From: a bacterium
GTDB taxonomy: Bacteria; Planctomycetota; UBA1135; UBA2386
DNA: 6,585 bases
Reading direction: 5' to 3'
Assembly: GCA_011051855.1 (NCBI GenBank)
Contig: DRKG01000396.1
Coordinates: 1 to 6,585, forward strand
Below the pieces are notes generated by a model. The model ran no database searches and was not told where the DNA came from. It worked only from the letters and a program-made list of their open reading frames with translations. A program made the position numbers and the translations under genes. The first letter of the stretch is position 1. Every line of letters starts with the position of its first letter. This document shows, piece by piece, positions 1 to 6,158 of this stretch.

Positions 1-635
1 AGCACCACGTCGAACGGCGCCACCCCGACTGCGAACGTGCGCAAGACTTCACCGGTCGCGAGATCGAGTTCGAGCAGCGTGTTCGACAGGTTGCCGCACA
101 CGTAGAGCTTGGCTCCGTCGTGCGAGAGCGCGAGGCCGCAAGGGATCTCGGCCCCACGCCGCGGCGCGTTCGCCGGCGGCAGCGGCAACGACCGGGCCGC
201 GCTCACCGTGCCGTGGTCGTCGACGGCGAACACCGCCACGGCCCCGTTCACGTCGCTGAGGTAGATCCGGCTGCCGTCGGGTGACGCCAGAAGCCCGGTG
301 TAGCTGAGCTGGCCGCGCCGACGACCGCCCGGCAACTCGACCCGCTGCACGATCGCCCCGGTCGCCACGTCGGCCACCAGCAGTTCGCTGGTCTTGCCCG
401 CCAAGTAAACGTGGCGACCGTTCGCCGCCGCCGCGATCGCCTGCGGCCGCAACCCGGGCAACTCGACGAACGTGCCGTGCGGAGTCAGCAGTTGGTTGAC
501 CGGCGTGACTTGGTGCTCGGCGACACCGCGGCCGACCGGCTCGACGCTCACCGGCGGCCTCGTCGGAGGAGTCCCGCAGGCCAGAACCAACAACGGCAGG
601 AGCGACAGCGAACCGGCAACGCGCATGCGGCCCAT
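1..635 (-). CDS. YncE-like beta-propeller lipoprotein, N-terminal part (runs off left edge)
   Basis: This is the first 211 codons of an exported beta-propeller protein; the 3' part is outside the window. Seen: a hydrophobic signal segment (residues 6-19) ends in a lipobox-like V-L-A-C, so Cys20 would be the lipidated residue, followed by a Pro/Thr-rich linker. Three propeller-type repeats follow at about 66-101, 113-138 and 167-203, with SPDG/SHDG turns, RIYL/KLYV strands and closing DLATG-type turns. Known: the pattern HGTFVELPG, GKTSELL, PPANAPRR and GNLSNTLLEL is what I recognise from two-domain proteins with a YncE/YVTN propeller and a C-terminal alkaline-phosphatase-superfamily phosphoesterase. 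That second domain is inferred and unseen here. The start is ATG at 635, 19 bases after the sulfatase stop. A second in-frame ATG at 626 gives an equally good signal peptide, and neither has a clear Shine-Dalgarno. Likely co-transcribed with the sulfatase. Confidence 0.88.
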   Translation of the reverse strand, partial: MGRMRVAGSLSLLPLLVLACGTPPTRPPVSVEPVGRGVAEHQVTPVNQLLTPHGTFVELPGLRPQAIAAAANGRHVYLAGKTSELLVADVATGAIVQRVELPGGRRRGQLSYTGLLASPDGSRIYLSDVNGAVAVFAVDDHGTVSAARSLPLPPANAPRRGAEIPCGLALSHDGAKLYVCGNLSNTLLELDLATGEVLRTFAVGVAPFDVV

Positions 636-654
636 CGTGCCCAAGGTGCCCGGG

Positions 655-2100
655 TCAGTGCCAGTACTTGGCGCGGATCCACTGCGGCTGCCACCGGTCG
701 GGCGGCCAGCGCTTGCCGGTCAGGTCGATCCGCACGGGAAGCTGCCGTTCGGCGGTCCACGCAAGCTCGTCGCCGACGGCACGCTGGGCCTCCCTGAGGC
801 GCCGTTCGAGGTCCCGCCGCACCTCGGCGAACTCCGGGTCGCCGGCCAGGTCGCGCAGCTCGAATGGGTCGTCGCGCACGTCGAACATCAACGTGCGGTC
901 GATCTGCGGCAACCGCAGGAGCTTGTAGGCACCTCGGCGCAGCGCGCGCTGCGACTTCGCATAGATGGTCAGCAGCTGCGCGCGGCCGCGGCCTTCCCCG
1001 CGCAGCATCGGCCCCAGATCCATGCCGTCGACGCCGGACAGATCGCGCACCCCCGCCGCCCTGGCCACGGTCGGCATCAGATCGAGCAGATAGCACAGCC
1101 CATCGCGCACGGTCCCCGCCGGCACTCCGGGCCCGGCGACGATGCACGGCGCCTTCATCGAATGCTCGTAGAGGCTCTGCTTGCCGAGCAAGCCGTGGCT
1201 GCCGAGTGCCAGGCCGTGATCCGACGTGAATACCACGAGCGTGTCGGCGGCGTAGTCGAGTTCGACCAACGCGGCGAGAATGCGCCCGATCTGCTCGTCG
1301 AGGTGCGCCACCAGCGCGCGATACTCGTCGAGCTGCTCGCGCAGCAGATCCGCGTCGCGCGGCCAGCCGAGCAGGTTCTCGTCGCGCACGGTCATCGTCG
1401 CCGGCCCGAGGTTGAGGCCGTGCTGGCCGCGAAAGTTCGCCGGCAGCGCACTGCGCGGCAGGTTGCGCAGCCGTTCGCGCCATTGCCGCGGTGGATCGCG
1501 CGGATCGTGCGGCGCGGTGAACGGCACATAGGCGAAGAACGGCTTGCCGTCATCGTTTGCCCGATGGCGCTGCAGGAAGTCGATCACGGCCGCCGTGAAG
1601 TGCTCGGTCGAGAAGCCCGCAGGGTTGCGCCGACGCACGATCTCACCGTCGACGACGTCGCACAGCGGCACCTGCCTGTGGTCGCACATGCCGCCGCGGA
1701 ACACACTTCGCGCGTCGGGGAAGGCGCGCCGCAGCGCGGCATCGCCGTTGTGCCACTTGCCGGTCGCGAACGTCACGTAGCCGACCTCGCGCAGCCACTC
1801 GGGCAACGTCTTGCAGCCCTTCAGGTCATCGGGGGCCCGCGTCAACACGCGCCCCGACAGCAGCATCGCCCGCGAAGGAGCGCACACCGCGCCGTGCCGC
1901 GACCCCATGCAGTAGACCTGCGTCAGCCGCACGCCGCGCGCGGCCAATGCGTCGAGATTGGGCGTATGCACGTCGACGCCGCCGAACGCGCCGACGGCAT
2001 CGGCGCGCAGATCGTCGGCCAGCAGGAACAAGACGTTCGGCCGTTGCTGCGCTGGCATCGAAGCAGCAGCGAGCGCGACGATCAGCGTGAGCAGCCACAT
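655..2100 (-). CDS. Exported Cys-type sulfatase (formylglycine-dependent)
   Basis: A 481-residue arylsulfatase-family hydrolase that should cleave sulfate esters (or N-sulfates) from an external substrate. Seen: a hydrophobic N-terminal signal segment (residues 2-17) with no basic residue before it and no lipobox, so the product is probably periplasmic. The fold starts at PNVLFLLADD with metal ligands Asp29-Asp30. The activation motif C-A-P-S-R is at 73-77, where Cys73 would be converted to formylglycine, and LLSGR follows. GKWH is at 114-117 (Lys115, His117), APHDP with His198 at 196-200, TSDHG with Asp294-His295 at 292-296, and Lys307 in GKQSLYEH. All core catalytic positions are present, so it should be active if a formylglycine-generating enzyme exists. 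Length is normal for choline-sulfatase/iduronate-sulfatase-like members. The substrate cannot be told from sequence. The start is fixed by an in-frame TGA four codons upstream (2110-2112). It leads a two-gene unit with the propeller lipoprotein. Confidence 0.95.
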   Translation of the reverse strand: MWLLTLIVALAAASMPAQQRPNVLFLLADDLRADAVGAFGGVDVHTPNLDALAARGVRLTQVYCMGSRHGAVCAPSRAMLLSGRVLTRAPDDLKGCKTLPEWLREVGYVTFATGKWHNGDAALRRAFPDARSVFRGGMCDHRQVPLCDVVDGEIVRRRNPAGFSTEHFTAAVIDFLQRHRANDDGKPFFAYVPFTAPHDPRDPPRQWRERLRNLPRSALPANFRGQHGLNLGPATMTVRDENLLGWPRDADLLREQLDEYRALVAHLDEQIGRILAALVELDYAADTLVVFTSDHGLALGSHGLLGKQSLYEHSMKAPCIVAGPGVPAGTVRDGLCYLLDLMPTVARAAGVRDLSGVDGMDLGPMLRGEGRGRAQLLTIYAKSQRALRRGAYKLLRLPQIDRTLMFDVRDDPFELRDLAGDPEFAEVRRDLERRLREAQRAVGDELAWTAERQLPVRIDLTGKRWPPDRWQPQWIRAKYWH

Positions 2101-2166
2101 GGACGAATCTCAGGTGAAGACCATGCGTTCGTCAAGGCGCCACGGGTTTGCGCCGATGGCACCGAC
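2101..2166. promoter_or_regulatory. Divergent intergenic region between sulfatase and small membrane protein
   Basis: These 66 bases separate two divergently read genes and must carry or adjoin their promoters, unless these lie inside the coding regions. I see no convincing -35/-10 pair, no long palindrome and no good Shine-Dalgarno for either gene. The role is inferred from position only. Confidence 0.35.
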
Positions 2167-2556
2167 ATGGAAACGAAGGACCGGATCTTCGTGCTGCTGG
2201 TGCTGTCCGGCATCGGCTACGCCGGCTACCACTACCGCGACCAGATCGCGGAAAGACTCGGCCTGCGCGAACTCGAACCCGGCCTGGTCAAGGCGGTCGA
2301 ACTGACGCGCAACGACCAGAGCCTGCACCCCGGCCAGCGCAACTGGCGCCACCTGCAGCAGCGCGTGAAGGACGGCGAGATCGAGATGGCCGCCGACGCG
2401 TGGCAGGTCGAGTCCCTCGGCGGCAACCAGTTCGCCGTGCGCGTCACCTGGCAGGAATACGGTGAAACGGTCGTGCACCGCTTCGACGTCGACAACAACA
2501 CCGCCGTCGTGCGCCACCGGGGCCGAATCAGGGAACCCGCCGCGCCGCGCGACTGA
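2167..2556 (+). CDS. Small protein of unknown function with one N-terminal membrane segment
   Basis: A 129-residue protein I do not recognise. Seen: a hydrophobic stretch at about residues 7-20 (IFVLLVLSGIGYAG) after a short charged start is consistent with a single membrane anchor. A charged, mixed helix/strand domain follows (about 35-122) with no cysteine and a strand-rich pattern near 88-116 (FAVRVTWQEYGE, VVHRFDVDNN). The tail is basic and Pro-rich. If anchored N-in, the domain would face the periplasm. Codons end overwhelmingly in G or C, like the neighbours, which supports real coding. ATG 2167 is the only standard start between the sulfatase start and this point in the frame; the frame stays open upstream only because it is antisense to the sulfatase. 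No obvious Shine-Dalgarno. The 3' end overlaps the permease gene by 29 bases on the opposite strand. No operon partner in the window hints at its job. Confidence 0.75.
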   Translation: METKDRIFVLLVLSGIGYAGYHYRDQIAERLGLRELEPGLVKAVELTRNDQSLHPGQRNWRHLQQRVKDGEIEMAADAWQVESLGGNQFAVRVTWQEYGETVVHRFDVDNNTAVVRHRGRIREPAAPRD

Positions 2557-3637
2557 CTTCCCTGGAATGGCGCCAGCGGTCGAGCGCGACCGCGGCGACG
2601 ATGATGCCGCCGGTGACGATCTCCTGCACCCAGTTGTCGAACTGGAGCTTGGTACAGCCGTTGTCGACGACGGTCATGATCAGGGCGCCGAGCACGGCGC
2701 CGAAGATCGATCCTTCGCCGCCGGCGAGCGAGGCGCCGCCGATGACCGCGGCGGCGATCGCCTTCAGTTCGTAACCCTGACCGGTGGTCGGATCCCCCAT
2801 CGACAAGTAGCTCAACTGCAGCAGCGCGGCGATGCCGGCACAAGTGCACGCGAGCACGTAGACGCCGAGTTCGGTGCGCTGAAGATCGACGCCGCAGAGC
2901 CGCGCCGTTTCGCGACTCGAACCGAGCGCGGTCACGTGACGGCCGAACACCGAGCGCCGCAGCAGCAGGGAGGCGACCAGCGCGACTGCGAGTAGCACCC
3001 ATACGCCCGGCGGCAGCGATCCGCCGGGTTTCATCAAGGACAGCAGGGTCTCGTCGCGTTCGGGATAGATCGGCTGGTTGTTGCCCAGCCCCTTGGCGGC
3101 GCCGCGCAACGCGCCCCACAGCCCGAGCGTGACGATGAACGGCGACAGCGGCAACGACCAACGGATGCGCGCCGACCACCGCCAGACCAGTGCGCCACAA
3201 GCGAGAGCGAAGCATCCGGCCCACAGGGAACCCATACCGTGCGCTGCCCAGACCACCGCCGTAGCGAACCCGACGGTGAGCACTACGCGCGGCAGCGCGC
3301 CGACGACGAGCGCACCGATCAACCAGCCGACCAGCGCGCCGGTGCAGACCGTCGCCAAGGCCGCCCACCAGAAGCCGTGACCGTCGCGCAGCACCAGCGC
3401 CCCGACCATCGCCGACAGCGCGATATTGGCTCCGACCGACAGGTCGATGCCGCCGCTGACGATGATCCAGGTAGCGCCGACCGCCGCCGTGCCGACGACC
3501 GCCGTCTGCAGCAGCATCAGTTCGGTGTTGGCCCAACTGGTGAAGTTGCCGTGGGGCGCAAGCACCGCGAACAGCCCCCACACCGCCGCCAGCCCGAGCA
3601 GCGGCCCCGACGCCCGCAGCGCCTTCGCCAGATTCAC
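2528..3637 (-). CDS. Simple-sugar ABC transporter permease (RbsC/XylH family)
   Basis: A 369-residue inner-membrane subunit that forms the translocation path of a ribose/xylose-type importer. Seen: several hydrophobic segments and the family hallmarks SGGIDLSVG at 61-69, PFIVTLG at 166-172, the cytoplasmic loop LGSSRETARLCGVDL at 238-252, and the long conserved block GYELKAIAAAVIGG at 288-301 followed by SLAGGEGSIFGAVLGALI. Between the first hallmark and PFIVTLG it has about 48 residues more than E. coli RbsC (321 aa), adding two hydrophobic stretches (about 118-133 and 137-153). The start is GTG 3637: its bases overlap the ATPase stop as GTGA, and a strong GGAGG lies 7 bases upstream. An in-frame ATG 20 codons earlier lies inside the ATPase gene and would add a Gly-rich, unconserved leader, so it is rejected. 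Third gene of the operon; it pairs with the ATPase as a homodimer, since no second permease is present. Substrate unknown. Confidence 0.93.
   Translation of the reverse strand: MNLAKALRASGPLLGLAAVWGLFAVLAPHGNFTSWANTELMLLQTAVVGTAAVGATWIIVSGGIDLSVGANIALSAMVGALVLRDGHGFWWAALATVCTGALVGWLIGALVVGALPRVVLTVGFATAVVWAAHGMGSLWAGCFALACGALVWRWSARIRWSLPLSPFIVTLGLWGALRGAAKGLGNNQPIYPERDETLLSLMKPGGSLPPGVWVLLAVALVASLLLRRSVFGRHVTALGSSRETARLCGVDLQRTELGVYVLACTCAGIAALLQLSYLSMGDPTTGQGYELKAIAAAVIGGASLAGGEGSIFGAVLGALIMTVVDNGCTKLQFDNWVQEIVTGGIIVAAVALDRWRHSREVSRAARRVP
2529..2564. terminator. Possible bidirectional terminator: inverted repeat at convergent gene ends
   Basis: CAGGGAA (2529-2535) and TTCCCTG (2558-2564) form a perfect 7-bp inverted repeat with a 22-base, very GC-rich loop. 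It sits where the small membrane-protein gene and the permease gene meet tail to tail, covering both stop codons. There is no T-tract on either side and the loop is long, so intrinsic termination is only a possibility. Confidence 0.3.
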
Positions 3638-5148
3638 GCCACCACCTCCCGTTCCCGACCGGTCGCCATCGCCGTGAGTAGCGTGTGCTCGGTCCATGTC
3701 GCCGCCGGCCGCGCCGGCAGCACCTTGCCTTGCGCGACCACCGCGATGCGGTCACACATCCCGAGCAGCTCCGGCAAGTAGCTGGACACCATCAACACCG
3801 CCGCTCCCCGTGCGTGCGCGAGCTCGTCGATGGCCCGGTAGATCTCCGCCTTGCTGCCGACGTCGATGCCGCGCGTCGGCTCGTCGAGCAGCAGCACGTC
3901 GCAACCTGCCGCGAGCAGACGCGCCAACGCCACCTTCTGCTGATTGCCGCCCGACAGTTCGGCGACGGTCTGGTGGGCCCCGCGGCAGCGCACCCCGAGC
4001 CGTTCCAGCCACGGCCCGGCACTGCGCGCGAGTGCGCCGCCTGACAACACGCCACGGCATGCCTGCCGCGACAAGACCGGCAGCCACAGGTTGTCGGCCA
4101 ACGATTGAGCCTGCGACAGGCCTTCCTGCTTGCGGTCTTCACTCAGCAAGCCGACGCCCTGCCGCCAGCGCTCGCGCGGCGAACGGCCGCCCACGTGCGC
4201 GAGCACACGCAGGCGACCGGCAACCACCTCGTCGAGGCCGAACACGCAGCGCAACAGCTCGGTGCGACCGGCGCCGACCAAGCCGGCGAGGCCGACGATC
4301 TCGCCCCGCCGCACCGACAGCGTCGCCTCGCGCGGCAATCTGACACCGGCCACGCAATCGAGTTCGAGAACGACTTCGGCGGGCGTCGCGGGCGAGCGGT
4401 GGTACACCTGCTCGAGATCGCGCCCGACCATCGCCGCGATCAGGCGATCGTGGTCGATGTCCGCCATGCACCCGCTCGCAACCGTGCGGCCGTCGCGCAA
4501 CACCGTGTAGCGGTCGGCGACCGCAAACAACTCTTCGAATACGTGCGACACGTAGAGCACCGCGACACCGGTCCGCGCCAACGCGCGCAACCGTGCGAGC
4601 AACGGCGCGATGTCGTCTTCGGTCAGCGACGAGGTCGGCTCGTCGAGCACCAACACACGGGCGTGGTGAGCCAGGGCGCGCGCGATCTCGACCAGCTGCC
4701 GGTCGGCCGGCGGCAGGGAGCGCAGCAGCCGATCCGGATCGAGATGCGCGCGCCCGGCTTTGGCCAGCGCGGCCCTAGCCGCCGCGCGCTGCGCCCGCCG
4801 GTCGACGAACGGCCCGCGACGCGGTTCGCGCCCGAGGAACAGGTTCTCGCCGATGGTCAGATGCGGAGCCAACGCCAGTTCCTGGTGGATGATGGCAAGG
4901 CCGGCGGCGCGCGCGGCCGCCGGGCCATCGGGCAGGTGCATTCGACCGTCGAGCTCCATCGAACCCGAGTCGGGCTGATGCACGCCGGCCAGCGCCTTCA
5001 ACAGAGTCGACTTGCCGGCGCCGTTCTCACCGACCAACGCGTGCACCTCGCCGCAGCGCACGTCGAGATCGACGCCGGCCAACGCCTGCGTCGCCCCGAA
5101 GCGCTTGTGCAGCGCGCGCACGCACAGCCGCGACGGCTCGTCCCTCAT
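3634..5148 (-). CDS. Simple-sugar ABC transporter ATPase with two nucleotide-binding domains (RbsA/XylG family)
   Basis: A 504-residue cytoplasmic ATPase that powers the importer, the usual length for duplicated sugar ATPases. Domain 1 (about 8-245): Walker A GENGAGKST at 40-48, Q-loop Gln89 in IIHQE, signature position LPPADRQ at 145-151, Walker B VLVLDEPTSS at 165-174 with Glu170, and H-loop His202. Domain 2 (about 258-500): Walker A-like GLVGAGRTE at 289-297 with Arg in place of Lys, intact signature LSGGNQQ at 398-404, Walker B VLLLDEPTRG at 418-427, and a Ser-Ser-Tyr in place of the H-loop histidine. The Arg and the missing His in domain 2 are normal for RbsA-like proteins. The domain 1 signature is more degraded than E. 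coli LSIGDQQ. Start ATG 5148 overlaps the binding-protein stop as ATGA; the frame stays open far upstream, but there it is antisense or out of frame to real genes. Second gene of the operon. Confidence 0.95.
   Translation of the reverse strand: MRDEPSRLCVRALHKRFGATQALAGVDLDVRCGEVHALVGENGAGKSTLLKALAGVHQPDSGSMELDGRMHLPDGPAAARAAGLAIIHQELALAPHLTIGENLFLGREPRRGPFVDRRAQRAAARAALAKAGRAHLDPDRLLRSLPPADRQLVEIARALAHHARVLVLDEPTSSLTEDDIAPLLARLRALARTGVAVLYVSHVFEELFAVADRYTVLRDGRTVASGCMADIDHDRLIAAMVGRDLEQVYHRSPATPAEVVLELDCVAGVRLPREATLSVRRGEIVGLAGLVGAGRTELLRCVFGLDEVVAGRLRVLAHVGGRSPRERWRQGVGLLSEDRKQEGLSQAQSLADNLWLPVLSRQACRGVLSGGALARSAGPWLERLGVRCRGAHQTVAELSGGNQQKVALARLLAAGCDVLLLDEPTRGIDVGSKAEIYRAIDELAHARGAAVLMVSSYLPELLGMCDRIAVVAQGKVLPARPAATWTEHTLLTAMATGREREVVA
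3643..3650 (-). promoter_or_regulatory. Ribosome binding site deciding the permease GTG start
   Basis: On the minus strand GGGAGGTG lies within the end of the ATPase gene, with GGAGG 7 bases before the GTG at 3637. It is the only strong Shine-Dalgarno I see in the window. It supports the GTG start and reinitiation at the GTGA stop/start overlap. Confidence 0.8.
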
Positions 5149-6098
5149 CGGAGCAAACGCGCGACCTCGGGCCGGTCCATGTTGGCTCTGGTCGCCAACA
5201 CACAGCCGGTGTCGACGACCGTATCGACCCGCGCCCCGTCGATCAGGGCCTTCAGGTGCTCGACCGCGAGCCGCCCCATGCGCCGCGGGTTCTGCACTAC
5301 CAGCGCCTGCACCTTGCCGTCCCGCAGGGCTGCCACCAGGGGCGGCGAAGCATCGAAGCCGACGAGTTGCTTCTTGCCGAGGAGGCCGAGCTGGTCGAAC
5401 GCCAAGACCATGCCGTTGGTGACCGGTTCGCACGGGCAAAACACGCCATCGGCCCGCCGCAGCTCGTCGGCCAGGTTGAGCGCCGCCGTCTTGGCTTCGC
5501 CGATGGTCGCTCCGGCGTAGCGGTTGTCGACGAGCACGTCGAGACCGCCGGCGCGCGCAGCCTGCAAGAAACCTTCCTCGCGCGCAGTGGTCGATGCCGA
5601 CCCGACCTGGTAGCGCAGCACGACGACTCTGCCCCCGCCGCCGAGCAGGCGGACCATCTCCTCGCCGGCGAGGCGACCGCTCTTCTCGTTGTCCGTCGCC
5701 ACGAAGCTGGCGAAGTCCTCGCCGGGCGTGCCATCGAGCGCCGAGTCGATGATCACCACCGGGATGCCGCGCTCTTTCGCCTGGAGCACCTCGGGCACCA
5801 GCGCCTTCGCGTCGAGCGGCGCCAACGCGATGCCGGCGACCCGTTCGCCGATGAACTGCTGCACGAGCTGCTTCTGGGTCGCGCGGTCGTTCTCCCGCAG
5901 CGGCCCCTTGAAGGTCATCTCGAGACCGAGCGCCGTGGCCGCGTCCCGCGCGCCGGCTTCGACCGACCTCCAGAAGACATGCGTCGTGCCCTTGGGAATC
6001 ACCACGATGCGCTTGCCGTCCGCGACCGCTTCGACCGAGGCCGAATCGCCGCAAGCGACCAGGAGTGAGCAGAGAAGGAAGGCAATGGATCGGCTCAT
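5145..6098 (-). CDS. Lipid-anchored sugar-binding protein of the ABC importer (RbsB-like)
   Basis: A 317-residue extracytoplasmic solute receptor of the periplasmic-binding-protein type 1 fold (Peripla_BP_4-like) that hands substrate to the downstream permease. Seen: signal segment (residues 5-15) ending in lipobox L-V-A-C, so Cys16 is the likely lipid anchor. The first strand KRIVVIPKGTTHVFW is at 29-43, VVIIDSALDG at 114-123, TAREEGF with Arg173 at 171-177, VFCPCEPVTNG at 219-229, GFDASP with Asp249 at 247-252 and ALVVQNPRRMG with Gln269 at 265-275. Asp118, Arg173, Asp249 and Gln269 match ribose-pocket positions of E. coli RbsB, but Arg90 and Asn190 of RbsB correspond to Ser119 and Cys223, so the ligand is probably not simply ribose. 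ATG 6098 is preferred because it puts the lipobox at the normal distance; a GTG at 6131 would add 11 residues. No clear Shine-Dalgarno. First gene of the three-gene operon. Confidence 0.93.
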   Translation of the reverse strand: MSRSIAFLLCSLLVACGDSASVEAVADGKRIVVIPKGTTHVFWRSVEAGARDAATALGLEMTFKGPLRENDRATQKQLVQQFIGERVAGIALAPLDAKALVPEVLQAKERGIPVVIIDSALDGTPGEDFASFVATDNEKSGRLAGEEMVRLLGGGGRVVVLRYQVGSASTTAREEGFLQAARAGGLDVLVDNRYAGATIGEAKTAALNLADELRRADGVFCPCEPVTNGMVLAFDQLGLLGKKQLVGFDASPPLVAALRDGKVQALVVQNPRRMGRLAVEHLKALIDGARVDTVVDTGCVLATRANMDRPEVARLLR

Positions 6099-6158
6099 GG
6101 GCGAACGGGGGCGGAAGCGCGATGGTAGCACGCGGCCGAGCGTCTATCCTGCTCGACC
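6099..6158. promoter_or_regulatory. Shared divergent promoter region between ABC operon and TRAP genes
   Basis: These 60 bases lie head to head between the binding-protein gene (minus) and the TRAP small-subunit gene (plus). Both promoters probably sit here or just inside the genes. Weak -10-like hexamers are visible (TACCAT on minus at 6127-6122, TATCCT on plus at 6145-6150), but neither has a recognisable -35 at proper spacing, and I see no clear operator palindrome. Confidence 0.4.

Noticed and set aside
2136..2154. GGCGC/GCGCC hairpin in the divergent intergenic region
   Set aside because: A 5-bp stem with a 9-base loop is easily a chance event in such GC-rich sequence, and it has no link to a promoter element.
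472..2556. Very long plus-strand open frame (694 codons) covering the antisense of the sulfatase
   Set aside because: Only the last 129 codons look like a protein. The rest is antisense to a sulfatase with all catalytic motifs, and long antisense frames are expected in DNA this GC-rich.
2528..3697. Permease start at the ATG 20 codons upstream of the GTG
   Set aside because: It would overlap the ATPase gene by 64 bases with a Gly-rich leader, whereas the GTG at 3637 has a strong GGAGG and a GTGA coupling overlap.
4105..5520. Plus-strand open frame of 471 codons opposite the ATPase and binding protein
   Set aside because: It shows no recognisable motif or membrane segment and is fully antisense to two well-supported genes.
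6099..6131. Binding-protein start at the GTG at 6131
   Set aside because: It would place an 11-residue basic leader before a normal lipoprotein signal peptide; the ATG at 6098 fits better.
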